Source of the DNA: Cyclaneusma minus
Taxonomy: Eukaryota; Ascomycota; Leotiomycetes; Marthamycetales; Marthamycetaceae
NCBI GenBank assembly: GCA_037179335.1
Contig: JAKZHN010000006.1
Coordinates: 744,001 to 808,000 of the forward strand
Direction of reading: 5' to 3'
Length of the DNA stretch: 64,000 nucleotides
Positions within the stretch are counted from its first letter, which is position 1, and every line of letters starts with the position of its first letter. The notes under the pieces are model-generated. The model saw nothing but the letters and a program-made list of their open reading frames with translations, searched no databases and had not been told where the DNA came from. Below are positions 43,087-54,248 of the stretch, in pieces. A program made the translations under genes and the position numbers.

Positions 43087-43896
43087 TTAGTCGTCGAGTG
43101 TAGGTCCAACATACTCGACAACCACAGTGTTCTCAGTAATGTTCGCCTGAGTATACGGAGACTCAGCAGATCCAAGGACAATCTCAACGCCACTACCCGG
43201 TCCCTCCTTCGTCCCAGCCGTCGTTGTCACCTCGCAGTTCATGAAAACCACAGGATCAAAGCTAACAACCGGAGCAGAGAAGTTACCCTTCGTGTCATCT
43301 TCCACAATCCACTCAGCAGTCTCTCCCACCAACCTCGTCCCACTCCCCTCCTTCGCATTCACCTCATGCTCAACCATAAGCCTAGTCGACAAATTCTTGA
43401 TAACCGCAATACCACTAGTGTGCGAAGTAGCACTAACAGTAACCTCCATTACATCGCCAGCAGAAATGAGGAATGCCGTGGCATCGATCATTTGGGCTTC
43501 GTAGTCAGGATACCACTCGTAGAAAGCGATGTAGCCGGCTCGAGGTGAGGTGACTGGGGAGGTGACGACGGAGGCGAAGAGGATGCCGGCTTGGAGGAGG
43601 GCGGTGCTGTTGGCGGGGGTGATACCGGGGACGCCGTCGAGGCCGACCCAGATGGAGCCGCCGTAGACGCCGGGGGTTGTGGAGGGGGCGTGGATGGTGG
43701 GGACCGTGAAGCGCGCGGTGATGGATTCGAAGACGGTGCCGTTGGGGGGTGAGTTGATGATGGCGCCGGCCTAGTTGGTGAAGTGCTCGGCGGTGCTGGT
43801 GGAGGGGGTGGTGCTGGTGGTGCTGGTGGTGGATGGTGTGGGAGCTGCGAGGGTTAGGCTGGCCAGCAGCAGGGTGGTGAAGAGGGTGGACTTCAT
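43087..43896 (-). pseudogene. G1-family (eqolisin) acid peptidase with in-frame stop
   Basis: One continuous frame of 270 codons runs from the ATG at 43896 to the stop at 43087, interrupted only by TAG at 43771-43773 (codon 42). G1 peptidases are secreted acid proteases using a Gln/Glu pair. A signal peptide (MKSTLFTTLLLASLTLAAP) is followed by a Ser/Thr-rich stretch. The stop falls between FTN and AGAII, where the family usually has Trp (NWAG). SIWVGLDG, LLQAG (candidate catalytic Gln near 102) and AEWIVED (candidate Glu near 199) are intact. The remainder is undamaged, so inactivation looks recent, or the stop may be a sequencing error or be read through. Confidence 0.85.
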
Positions 43897-46277
43897 GGTG
43901 GCAACTTTTGGTCTACGAGATGGGTTAGCAGGAGTTAGAATTGTGTCTTGGGGTTGGAGATTTGGAGTTTGTTCTTGCTGGATGGTCGAGGAAGCTTTCG
44001 AACGTGTGTGTGTGCTAGAAGCAGGCCTGGGACAGGTGGGGCTGAAAGGAGGTGATGGTCCATGGTGCCTTTATAGTCATTGGCTTGCGACAACTTGATA
44101 TTGTTCAGCTGCTGATAGCTCTTTGTACTGCCCGGAGTCATGGAACTTGTTATGGTCTTGACCTCATGCAGTACAAAGAGCGATCCACAGCTGTGGCCTG
44201 TGAGCTGAACAATGTAAAAGAAGAATGCTCTGAGGCTGGAAGGTCTTTGGAAACTTGCAAAACCTTCAAGGGGAGCATAGCGTTCCAGAGTCTTCCCAAA
44301 TCAGGGGTGGTCAACGGAGTATGGTTTGAAAATCGGCAGACCTACCCGGAACCGACAGGCTGATCGATGTGCGACAGACCTTTGCCCCTTGGCAGAGACT
44401 CGAGTTCCGCTAGCGAGCTTCGCACTTTAAACTTAGCCTCTTTGAGACGCTATATCGTGGTCCTCAGTTAAAATGCGGTTTTGTTGCACGTCGACTCCGA
44501 AAATCCGAAAACACAAAATGCATATCAATAGATTGCAAATTTTGCGTAGATTATGATGGTACTGATTTTATTGCTATAACATGTCTGTGGAGCTCTGGAA
44601 GCGCATTTTAAACATTTGGGAGGTAGCTTGAAGTCTGGCTACTGGCCCATGGCTCACTAGAGCACTACCCCATCATCCCCGAAAGACAGCGATTTATTAG
44701 ATTCAAAGGCATATGGATGAAATGCAGCCAACGTCCTGCAAGGTAATGCAATAATTCCAATCAGGCAGAGTTTCGTTCTAACCTCCTTTCTCGCGCACTG
44801 TATCTCACTTTGACCTAACCACACTTGACGAGGTCGATGGCTAGCTTGGTATCTTGACAACGACATTCTAAAGATACCTCATACCAGAAAGGTTCTTCAA
44901 CAAGGGTGTTCCAAGTCAAATCATCCAGAGTGTTTGGATGGAAAGGGAGCCCCGAAGGAGATTCTCAGATGCCTGGAGACGGCCAAGGAGAGAGTCATAT
45001 ACATCCCCGCGGCTCTACATAGTTTCTGGTGAAAGATGGAATTATATGATCCATGCACAATGAAAGTCATTCCTCGCAGTCACTCTCATATTGACAAAAG
45101 ACAGCTGTGGTTGATAGGGAGACATAAGACTGGTGGAAGTCATGTGGAGGTCATCAATATTGAAATAAGGAGACCTGACGATGTCGGTAGCAGAGGAAAC
45201 AATGCAAGAGAGGTCAGAGAACCAAAGCTTGTAAAAGATCTTGTTTTGTTGTCCAAGCCTGTGTGATCGTAAAGGAAAAGATGGGACGAGCTCTAAAGAA
45301 TCATACAACACAAGGAAAGGGGAACCTGATATATCACCTTCCACCACGAGTCTCCATCAGAGTAACGCCACAAGTCACATAAGATCCTGATCGTTCAGCC
45401 ACCTCTTCTCTCACAAGCAATCGCACTGTGAGACATAAGAGAAATTTTATTTTCATAAGAGTACATTGGGGGTTTCGCTTTTGGCTTCCCATCAGAACTA
45501 CCATTCACACTATCACACTCTTCCCATGAAACACAAAAAGCAGGCTGAAAATTAGAGTCTCGCCGAGCTCTCGCTCTATCTCTCCATTCCCATCGGGGTT
45601 TCTCCATCAATCAGACCATTCATAATCATGATGATCGACGATATTGCTTTGCCCAGATTGTCCTGTTTTATCCAACAGTACCAACAAACCTGAACATCCT
45701 GTAAAGAAGTTTAGGAGGTAGTGCTGTTCCCGATGTTTCCTTCACTTCAGAATAAGTCGTGTTCGGCCAGGGCTTAGGCGAGACAAAAGAAAGAGCTCGT
45801 GAGGCAATGATCCCCATTTCGCCTGTTATCCTCCTCTGCCCTCCTCCTGCATATTCTACCCGAAATTCAAATCGATCTGGAAGTTGTGAAGTGAGGTGGT
45901 GGTGTCTGATGGGGAACCGGGTATTTTAGTAAGGTTGCAAAAGTCGATGCAGGAGTCGTGGCCGCCGAGATCGATGAGAGTGGAAGAGAAGCGCTAAAGA
46001 CCACACATATTTCTTTTTCTGAAAGGACTGGACGGTATGATACGTTGTCGTTCCCATTCAACCTGATTTCGTAGATGCCTAGATAATCCAGACCCTGTTG
46101 CCGAAAGAATGGCTTCGTATCGCACCATGCGCCACGCCAATACATTAACACCGGAGACCCATTGTTCAGTTGGAGCCCAACCGATCCCATACTGTAATGT
46201 TAAATCAACTGCCGTAGACGCCGGTAGAACACAAGGAGTAAGTCAAGCACGTGGAAAATCGTTCGTCATGTCGCCAC
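43897..46277. other. gene-poor region with element ends
   Basis: No gene is supported in 2.4 kb. Two further ends of the inverted-repeat family are seen: a degenerate right-type end at 44362-44380 (TCGATGTGCGACAGACC) and a left-type end at 44478-44495. The remainder includes the promoter of the peptidase pseudogene and the 3' flank of the WSC gene. Confidence 0.5.
44478..44495. mobile_element. lone terminal repeat of the inverted-repeat family
   Basis: GTTTTGTTGCACGTCGAC, an exact match to the family consensus, followed by TCCGAAAATCCGAAAAC. No matching right end is found to its right within about 1 kb, so the element is either truncated or larger than I can trace. Confidence 0.6.
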
Positions 46278-47321
46278 TTATGCATTTGTGACCTACACGC
46301 CACGTTAGAATGGAGGTAGTGGAGACAGGTGGTGTTCGATCTTACCTTGAGAATCCTCCGTGAATAATCTTGGTTGTCGGCGATGCTGCCGGTACTCAGT
46401 CGGTTATGGGCCATAGCAGTGGCGTCGAGTCTCGTATCAGTCATGGCGGATTGTCCGCCACTGCTAGCAGGGGCCTGTCCGACGAAGTTGTTGACAGCAG
46501 CGTTTCGTCGGTACTCTTCTTCGACCTCGCGCCTGCGCTTGTTTCGGAGCCACAAGAACACACCGCCAGCGAGAGCCGCTGCGGCAATTACACCGACGAC
46601 GACGCCTGCAGCGATGCCAGCTGCGTTTGTGCCACTGGACTTCGCGGCGGCGGCAGAGACTGAAGCAGCCTGTGCAGCTGCTGTGACGATGATGGTTTGG
46701 CCTAAATTGTCAGCAACAGCTTGAATCATCAGGACATGGTTTACATACCTCCAACAGTCACAACAGAAGGCTTCACAGAGACGGTAGAGGTGGCAACATG
46801 GCTCGTGGTGGTAACTGCGGCAGTGGAAGAGGTGGAGCTTGAGCTGTCGCCGTCGGAGGTACCAACGCTGTTGTCCACGCCGGTCAAGTACACCGAGAAG
46901 TAGTCAGCGTCGTCAGATCCGCCTAGGTAAAAAAGTCAGCATATGGAGCAAAAACTGGCTCTATATCTCACATACACATCTCTGATGCGTAGCCAGCACA
47001 GTGTAGGTTACAGTTGCTGTCGTCGACCTTATCGCTCTTTGGCGGGAGGGTGTTGCCGCAATAACAATCCGTCGAGTTCGTGGTTGCCATAACTGCGTAA
47101 TTGGCAGCGTTGACGCATACTCCTTGGCAATAGCCGGAGGTCTGGTAGGTGTATCGGTTGTTGTAGGTTAAGGCACCGGCGGACGAGTAGCAGCCTTCGT
47201 AAGTATCGGCGCTGAGGGCTACTGAGGGAGCAGGGACGGCCTCGGCGACGGGGTTTGCGTGCGCGAGGGAAGCCAGCAGCACAGCGGCCGCGGCGAGGAT
47301 GGAGGACGATGCGGTCTTCAT
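46278..47321 (-). CDS. WSC-domain transmembrane cell-wall sensor
   Basis: Four exons: 46976-47321, 46749-46922, 46346-46701 and 46278-46292, for 296 residues. A signal peptide (MKTASSSILAAAAVLLASLA) leads to one WSC domain, about residues 40-120: TYEGCYSS, QGVCVNAANYAVMATTNSTD, CYCGNTLPP and, across intron 1, SEMCGSDDADYFSVY. A Ser/Thr-rich stalk follows, then one membrane span near 200-224 (GVVVGVIAAAALAGGVFLWL) with basic LRNKRRRE on the cytoplasmic side. The last exon is only 15 nt and gives the ending RRILKVTNA, like other Wsc proteins. Such sensors report wall stress to the Rho1/PKC pathway. The frame is open upstream to 48044, but without signal-peptide logic; I prefer 47321. Confidence 0.9.
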
Positions 47322-50300
47322 TGTGATGGTAGTGGGTGGTGGTGTTGAGGTGGCCGTGGCCCTCGTGTTGATGGTTGAGGTCGAGCAGTCCGCAAGGCCG
47401 CCTCGACAAGTGGAGCGCGTAGAGTAATCTAAGCGCCTCGTGTTTCCGTCTCCGCAGCGAATGGCCAGCACAATATGCGGAAGAGAGATTCTGCTCGGTC
47501 GCCCGCAGTCGTGATGATGACGGGTGACAGATTGGCGTGGGAAGGTCGTCCCTCTTGAAACAATTGCTGGTTGAAGGCGCAGGACAGGTGGTGCGAAACG
47601 GTCCCCTGGCTTCTCCTGTTTGGCGAATGAGGGAATATGGGTGAGCGGTGAAACGAGAGTGACTTGGGGAAAAACGAAAGTGGTGGCAGTTGGGAAGGGA
47701 GTGTAAATGTCGACGACACCGGCAGCGACGACGAAAACGACAGCGGCGATGGCAGTCGAGAGAAACGATGGTCGGAAGGATTTTTGGGTGCTGATGGCGG
47801 CTTGAAGGAGCGGAGACGACAGACGGCGCAGGGCGAGACAAGAGGACTGGAGGGCGGGAGCGCCGAATTTGCTGTTCGGCCTTAGGCTGCAGCGCCAATC
47901 AATTGATCCAAGTGTCGCTGCGAAATGAGGAACGAGCCGGCTAGGCAGGAACGAGTCAAGCCAAGCTGGGCCGCCCGCGCCTTCTGTACCTGCAGCCAAC
48001 TGCAGCCATCTGGCGGCGCCCTGGCGGCACGCTGCCCCAAGCAACCAATACCTACATAATTAATCACATCTCGAAATCAAACAATCCAGCGAGATGCAGG
48101 CAAACCGGAGGCATATAGCGCCCCCTGCGGCTATGTTAACATTGAACTCCCTCTCCATTGCTCCAGGCCGGCGCGGCGATCTTTCGTGCAGCAGCAGCCG
48201 ATCGCCATTATCGAATTTGCTGCATGTGTCTCCTCTGTTGCAAGAGACTCCCTGCTTCCAGAAAAAGGCTATCTTTCGAAGTGTCTAGACTCCGAGATGC
48301 TCTCTCACTCAGCAGCAGAGATCATCACCTGCAAGCCACCATCACAAAACGCCAAGTCGCACTGCGAAACAGCAGCCTTCTGTGCTTCGCTCCACCGGAC
48401 GAGGCGATGAGGCGATGGCTTCAATGCTGTCGCATCTACGTGTACTTCAATGATGCCGGCCGAGTACTTTAATGCCGACCACAACCACTCTCAACACGAA
48501 CACTTCTTCAGCCAGCACGTCTTCAGCCAGCATCGCTTAGCTGCATCCGCTCGCCATTTTCTTCTTCCAGAGCTTCAGCTGGAGCTGACGGAACCCAACT
48601 CTCCATTCCCCAGAACCTTAACCACAACACAGTGACGAAATGGCACCGATATCCACACAAAGCTACATGTAACAGCCCCAGCCGGCAAGGCCCGCCCAAG
48701 AAGGGGAACATACTGTGTCTCCCCAATCACGTGATCCCCGTGCACTAGTGCGTGAGTTGTGGAGTCCAGATCCTTTCTCCAGCTTTGAGGGCCATCCTCC
48801 TTATCTGTCCACCAACATCCCCCGAATTCGAAGCCGGCAATCAGTCTGACCGCTGAGGCTCAGTATGAGATCCGCCTGCAAAGCTCCAGTTATTCGAGCG
48901 TGCTGGGTGTCATGTCCTGCCGCCTGCGGGACCGGCAGCTCAGCCTCAAAGCAATCGGAATACGGATTAATTTGACTGTCATGCGCCAGAATATAATACT
49001 AATCCTCCGAAAGGAACCCTCGAATGTCTTTCTTGTCCCGCAGTGCTTCTTGGGCCTTTGGTGCTGCTGTCCAGCGACGCGCATTATCGTATGTATGTCT
49101 CACTACTCGCACCTGTCGCGAATCTTTGCAAGACAACTCACCATGCACAATGCACTTGATACGGACCCTGAGGAACACGAGGTGCTATTTTTGCCCTCTC
49201 GCAGATCCTAGCCGGCGTTAGTATTGTCCATGGCATCGGACGACCCGCGAATTCATTGTCATTGATCAATTCACTCCATCTCCTATGTCAATAGCCGTGC
49301 GCCTGTAAGCACCCAAGCGGCGGCCACAGCGCTCGTCCGTCCTTGTTTTTCTATCCAGTCCATGCGCGTTTCCTTGCTTTGTTTACGTCCGCGCGTCTGT
49401 TCGCTGTCCCTTAACCCAAATACATAGTGTATGTACTCTCTAGTTTCCTTGGTCCCTTCTGTTGGGTTGTTTTGGCAAAGCGTCGGCGACCTCGGGAGGA
49501 CCGTAGGCCGAGCGGGAAGTATCCCGGCAAGGTACTCCGGACTTCCGCTGAGTCCTTGCTGAGGTCGTGGTGACAATTTCCCCGAAGCGTTTAGACTAGG
49601 GATATCTAGATGTCTTCACTGCGTTGTGGTGCTTGGAAGGAACAGCGGATGTCGAAGCTTGAAGTCATGTCTAGGTCCTTGCGACTCCCCAATTACATGA
49701 ACCATCGTTCCCTGGTGACCTTTGGCGCCGAAGGATGAGGTACCGGATCGATTTTCTCAAAGATGCTTTGGTCGCGCTGCAACGTCTCGGGCTCTCGGAC
49801 TGGTACCTCGCAGTGGTGGCAGGCAATTAAGCTTCAGCAGAGCTCGCAAGCCCCTCCTCCAAGGAAGCTTTCGGGCTATTTCGCATGCCGATGTATCGAA
49901 CTTTGCCAGTGGAAAGCTTGGGATGACTTCATGAATGCTGCACAGTTCCATGTCCCTTTTGCTTGATTCTACATGTATCGGTCATGGTATTTCGAACGTC
50001 AAGTGTGATTCCTCCTCGGCAGGCAGAGAACCTGTTCCCAACAAACCTTTCTCTAGATCTGCAAAGATCGTTCAAACGCAAAAGCCAATAATTACCAGCT
50101 GGATTCGGAAGTACCCTTGAAGGCTATACTCTCTCTCCGCTGCGAGGTTTAACCTGGAGTCTCCGTGGATTGGTATCGGCCGAGGCTGACGCCGAGCCCG
50201 ACTCTTCAAATCAGACGGATGATACACCCAAGGCGGATATCTACTTGCTTGTACCCTCGTCCGTCGCCGATTTGAAATTGCTTCACAATCCACTCCAACT

Positions 50301-50516
50301 AGAGATTTCTCGGAGTTAGGGCTGGGCGGACATCATAACCAGCTGGTTGCCTGTACATGCACTCTATCTGCTGGTTCTACTCTATCTCCTAAATGTAGCT
50401 TGCGCTATTAGACTTGGAAGACCAAGCTTCAATCCCGCCTTTGACCTCGGTTTCTCGGTCTTTCGTCTTTGAAAGTCCTTCGTACTCTGGGTTGAAACAA
50501 AACCATCATACTCGCG
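47322..50516. other. large region without a supported gene
   Basis: 3.2 kb. The part next to the WSC gene is likely its promoter and a long leader. One possible isolated exon is listed at 49024-49088. Other open frames are short, overlap on both strands and show no domain. The part nearest 50516 should contain the lipase promoter. Confidence 0.45.
49024..49088 (+). pseudogene. isolated exon-like mitochondrial presequence
   Basis: Reads MSFLSRSASWAFGAAVQRRA followed by LS, directly before a consensus GTATGT donor. The composition (Arg, Ser, Ala, no acidic residues) fits a mitochondrial targeting peptide in a first exon. No convincing second exon follows within 300 bp, so it may be a relic or a chance match. 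Confidence 0.25.
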
Positions 50517-51972
50517 ATGTTTTTCAGGCCATTGGTCTCGAGCCTGGCGGTGCTGCTCACTTCGACAACTTTTTCGAATGCCGCCGCCGCCAACAACGCC
50601 AAAGGCGACAAAGCGGGCCTTTCTGATTATGCCCGCCAAGCTCTTGCTTTTGAGACATCACAGCATGCTACCGGCTCGGTCCTCGAGAATTCCTTCTATT
50701 CTGTTGACAAAAGCTCTGGATCTTTACCGGCTGGCACCCTTTTGCATGTGGAGCAAACACTCAATACATCACTCTTCGTTCTCCCCCCAGCAACAGCTTT
50801 ATCGCGCATCGCATACCAGTCAAAGAACATAAACGGAACCTTGACTCCAGTCTCTGCTTTCGTGCTATGGCCCCATAGCCCACGCCATTCATCCAACGGC
50901 TATCAGTACGTTCTTCCTCTTCCACTGCTTTACTTGCCCCTGCTTAACCATCCCCTCGCATTCTCACTCACATAACCTCCTACTAACCCACCCCTCTAGA
51001 GTCGTAGCCTACGCCCACGGCACCTCCGGCTACACCCCCCAATGCGCCCCCTCCAACCTCCGCAACCTCTGGCAACACTTCCTAGCCCCCTACCAACTCG
51101 CCCTTCAAGGCTATGTAGTCATAGCCACCGACTACGCCGGCCTCGGCATCTCCAAATACGCCTCCGGCGAGCCCATCGTATTCGAATGGCTCAACGCCGC
51201 CTCTCACGCCAACGACATCTTCTACTCCGTCCAAGCAGCTCAGTCCGCTTTCCCCTCCCTCTCCAAATCATTTGTCGTAGCAGGACATTCCGAAGGCGGC
51301 GGCGCAGCCTGGGCGTGTGCTGAACGACAGGCAAAGGAGCCCGTGAAAGGGTACCTAGGTACGGTGGCTGTGGCGCCTGTGACGGATATTTTGGAAAATC
51401 CGCCGGCGGTGGCTTCAGGCGCGACGGCGCTCATGTCACCTGGAATCGCTGTGACGTTTCCGGAATTCAGCCCGTCGGATATTCTAACGGACACTGGGCT
51501 GGAAACCCTCGCGTTGATAAACAGCACAGGCGGCTGTTTATCAGTAGTCGACACGCTGATCCCCACCGTGCCCATCACAAAGCCCGATGCTCTGCAAAAC
51601 CCATACGTCAAAGCCTACAACAAGCTTGTGAACCCAGGCGGCAAGAAGATCTCCGGTCCGATGTTGGTGATTCAGGGCACGGCGGATCCGACTGTGAATC
51701 CGAATGTTACAACCATAACGGTGGAGGCGACGGCGTTGAGGTTTCCGGATGCGAGGATTGTGTATAGGATGATGGAGGGAGTGAGTCACGTGGCGGGACT
51801 GACGAGTAGTCAGTGGATTTGGATGGATTGGATTGCGGAGAGATTTAGGGGTGTGGAGCAGCCGAAGGGATTGGTGGTGCATGAGGAGAAGGCGGCGAGG
51901 GAGGTGGGGGCTTATCAGAAGGAGTTGGATTGGTGGGTTGCGTTGAGTACTGAGGCTTTTGAGACGCCTTGA
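50517..51972 (+). CDS. secretory lipase (LIP family)
   Basis: Two exons: 50517-50905 and 51000-51972, for 453 residues. A signal peptide (MFFRPLVSSLAVLLTSTTFS) directs secretion. The alpha/beta-hydrolase fold shows VVAYAHGTSG (oxyanion region, about 131), the nucleophile Ser near 227 in VAGHSEGGG, Asp near 359 in IQGTADPTV and His near 393 in EGVSHV, together a full catalytic triad. The LIP family hydrolyses triacylglycerols or acyl esters. Several N-glycosylation signals are present (NTS, NGT, NST). The intron of 94 bp has a CTAAC branch site before a CTCTAG acceptor. Confidence 0.9.
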
Positions 51973-52972
51973 GCCGCGAGGGTGGCGGTGTTGCTAGATG
52001 GATGCTGGTTTTTGGGGCTAGGGGCTTGGAGGTTCGAAATAATAAAGGTACCAAGTTTAGTGATATTGCCATTAGGATGGGCTAGTAGCCCAGGGGTTTC
52101 CAGGCCTGGATATAGATAGACTTTACAGGCTATAATTACAAAGAAGTAAATTGAGCTATGAGAATTTCCGAAGACCCGAATTAATTACCTTATCCGTAAA
52201 AGAATCTCCGTTCTTTTTCCTATTCTGATTCTTAATGTCTGACAATCTAGATATCATCTAGGAGGACGAAAAGGGGAGAAGGGAAAGAGATGGCAGAGCA
52301 GAGGCTAGTCCCGCGCGATATCACCATCCCTCGCCTTACCCCCAAGTGTCTTCGCACAAGCTCTTCCGTTCCCCAGCGACTTTCCAAAATTTCCAAGAAG
52401 TTCTCTTGCCCCTTGTCCCCGATCCTAATGAAAGGCTCTAGCAACAACTGCCAGAACAAGGTGCCTTCTCGTCCCAGAAACCCGTCAGAACTGTCCCCGC
52501 AACGAAGAAGGAATAGTGAGACGGCCTATTAATCTCCCAACGCTCCGTTGGGAACCGGGCCCTAGAGGGGCCGGCGGCTCCTGCATTCTCTACAGAATGC
52601 ATCGTTGGTGTATTTTTTCTTTGGCTGCACATGGCCCGAAAGGGATCATGTGGGGAATGAGACGTGGAGATGGAGGCGGAGGGAAGAGAGGGTGAAATGT
52701 AAGTCGCCTTACCAGGGAGAAACCAGGCCATGGTATTAGGGAAAATCTCGGACTCGGGAGTCGGGAACTGCATTGTATGCAAGCTCCTGCCTGGCTTGGC
52801 CTATTAGCTAGCCTGCAGGCTGTAGACTACCAGGTATTGTTCTCCATAAACATTTCACAGATACTGGACCTTTGCCGGCTGAGACATTCTAGAAGGCCAA
52901 CCCGAATCCATTGTTTTGCTCCTATGCACAATACACGAAAAAAGATAAGCGGAAGAGTTCGATATAAGCCTT
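51973..52972. other. convergent 3' flanks, no gene seen
   Basis: Between the lipase and the complex I subunit gene. Open frames on both strands lack domains. The 52100-52260 part is AT-rich compared with its surroundings. Confidence 0.45.
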
Positions 52973-53722
52973 TTATGGCTTGATCGGGTTCACATCGATT
53001 CCGTAGGCCTCCTTGATTCTCTGTCTCCTCCTCTCCTCGTACCCCGGAGCGTAGATTCCTAGAAAGCGGTGAGCATGGCGCCTTGTTAACCGTAGGGCAT
53101 CTGCACAAACCTCGTCCCTCTCCCAACTCCGCAATCGTCTCGTTGATATCTCGTCTGCGGTTCTTCCTCATCTGCATCTTGTTCTCGTACTCATCATCGG
53201 CCCATTTCTGATATCCACTAAGCTTTCCTCCCGTGTAGTCGAAAACACCCAGTGTAACGGCCGCGAGAGCTCCAAAACCCAGCACGGCACCTAGGTTTCC
53301 ACCTAATCTGCAGTTAATACAACTGCCCGAGTTCCAATGACAGAGGAGGTACACGTACGGAAGAAGCCGATGGTCGAACCGCCGAAGAAGCCTCCCACAG
53401 TGGTATTCCAGGAATCATCCTTTTGTCTCAGGTTGGCGGAGAAAGTCCGCGAGAATTCGTAGGTTCCTCCCAAGACCGCTGGACACGCCAATTAGCTTCC
53501 CATTGATGGATAGACGAGTCGCGAATATAGCTCACCGAAGGCGGCGGTGGTGGTGCCGAATTTGGTGAAGGTTCCCATCATGCCGACGTTCCTCTTGGTC
53601 AAGACGGCCTTAACAGCCGATACGGTCAGACCAGCGGTGCCGACGATGGTGGCGGATCTGACGGCTTTCATGACGGCATCTTTGGGGTGGTAGACATCCT
53701 CCTCCTGCTGGGCCGGCGCCAT
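52973..53722 (-). CDS. Tim17-like complex I subunit (B14.7/NDUFA11, fungal 21.3 kDa type)
   Basis: Four exons: 53536-53722, 53359-53478, 53111-53302 and 52973-53058, for 194 residues, close to the fungal 21.3-kDa NADH:ubiquinone oxidoreductase subunit. It is a small membrane subunit of respiratory complex I in the inner mitochondrial membrane. The start MAPAQQEEDVYHPKDAVMKA matches this family. Small-residue-rich helices follow (VGTAGLTVSAVKAVL; GGFFGGSTIGFF; GAVLGFGALAAVTLGVF), as in Tim17-type folds. The C-terminus is charged: YQKWADDEYENKMQMRKNRR, and finally GIDVNPIKP. At the third exon I chose the downstream of two nearby AG acceptors because the first would cause a stop. Confidence 0.8.
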
Positions 53723-54248
53723 GGTGATCAGGAAGAAGGGGTCGATGTGGGCGATTTGGAGGGAGCTGGGGGCTTTCGCATTCGCATTCGAGGTTGGTGA
53801 TACTATGTTGTCGGTGAGGTCGGGCTACGGCGGGCCGCGATACTCCTCGTTGGCAATTTAGCGCTGCAGCGGCGTTAGCATTTTAGGGAGCTTTGGCCGC
53901 AAAGATGACGGCAGGCTGAGGGAGACAGCATACGAGCAACTGCTCCAGTTCCATGTTCTTCGTTCTCTAGTTTTCCTGCGCATGTATATACTACTGTTTG
54001 CCTGTGTGACTATCCGCAAAAACGTGTCATACATCTCGACTGCTTGCTGCAGATTCAACTTGCCGGACGGCCAGCAACCACCGCAGTTTTTCATGGAGAC
54101 ACTGAACATTCACACTGAAATCGATCTCGCCCGAATATCTTCAAGCCTTTCTACCATATACCGCACATACCTCGCACATGCTCCGGAGATCTAAGCCGAC
54201 CGTTTAAGGCGTCGCAGACTCTTGCGACCGCCCGCAGAAGTACTACGG
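53723..54248. other. divergent promoter region
   Basis: Between the complex I subunit gene and the UBP2-type gene, which diverge. No additional feature is supported. Confidence 0.45.

Noticed and set aside
47322..48044. Upstream extension of the WSC protein frame
   Set aside because: It would bury the signal peptide 240 residues inside the protein, which contradicts secretion.
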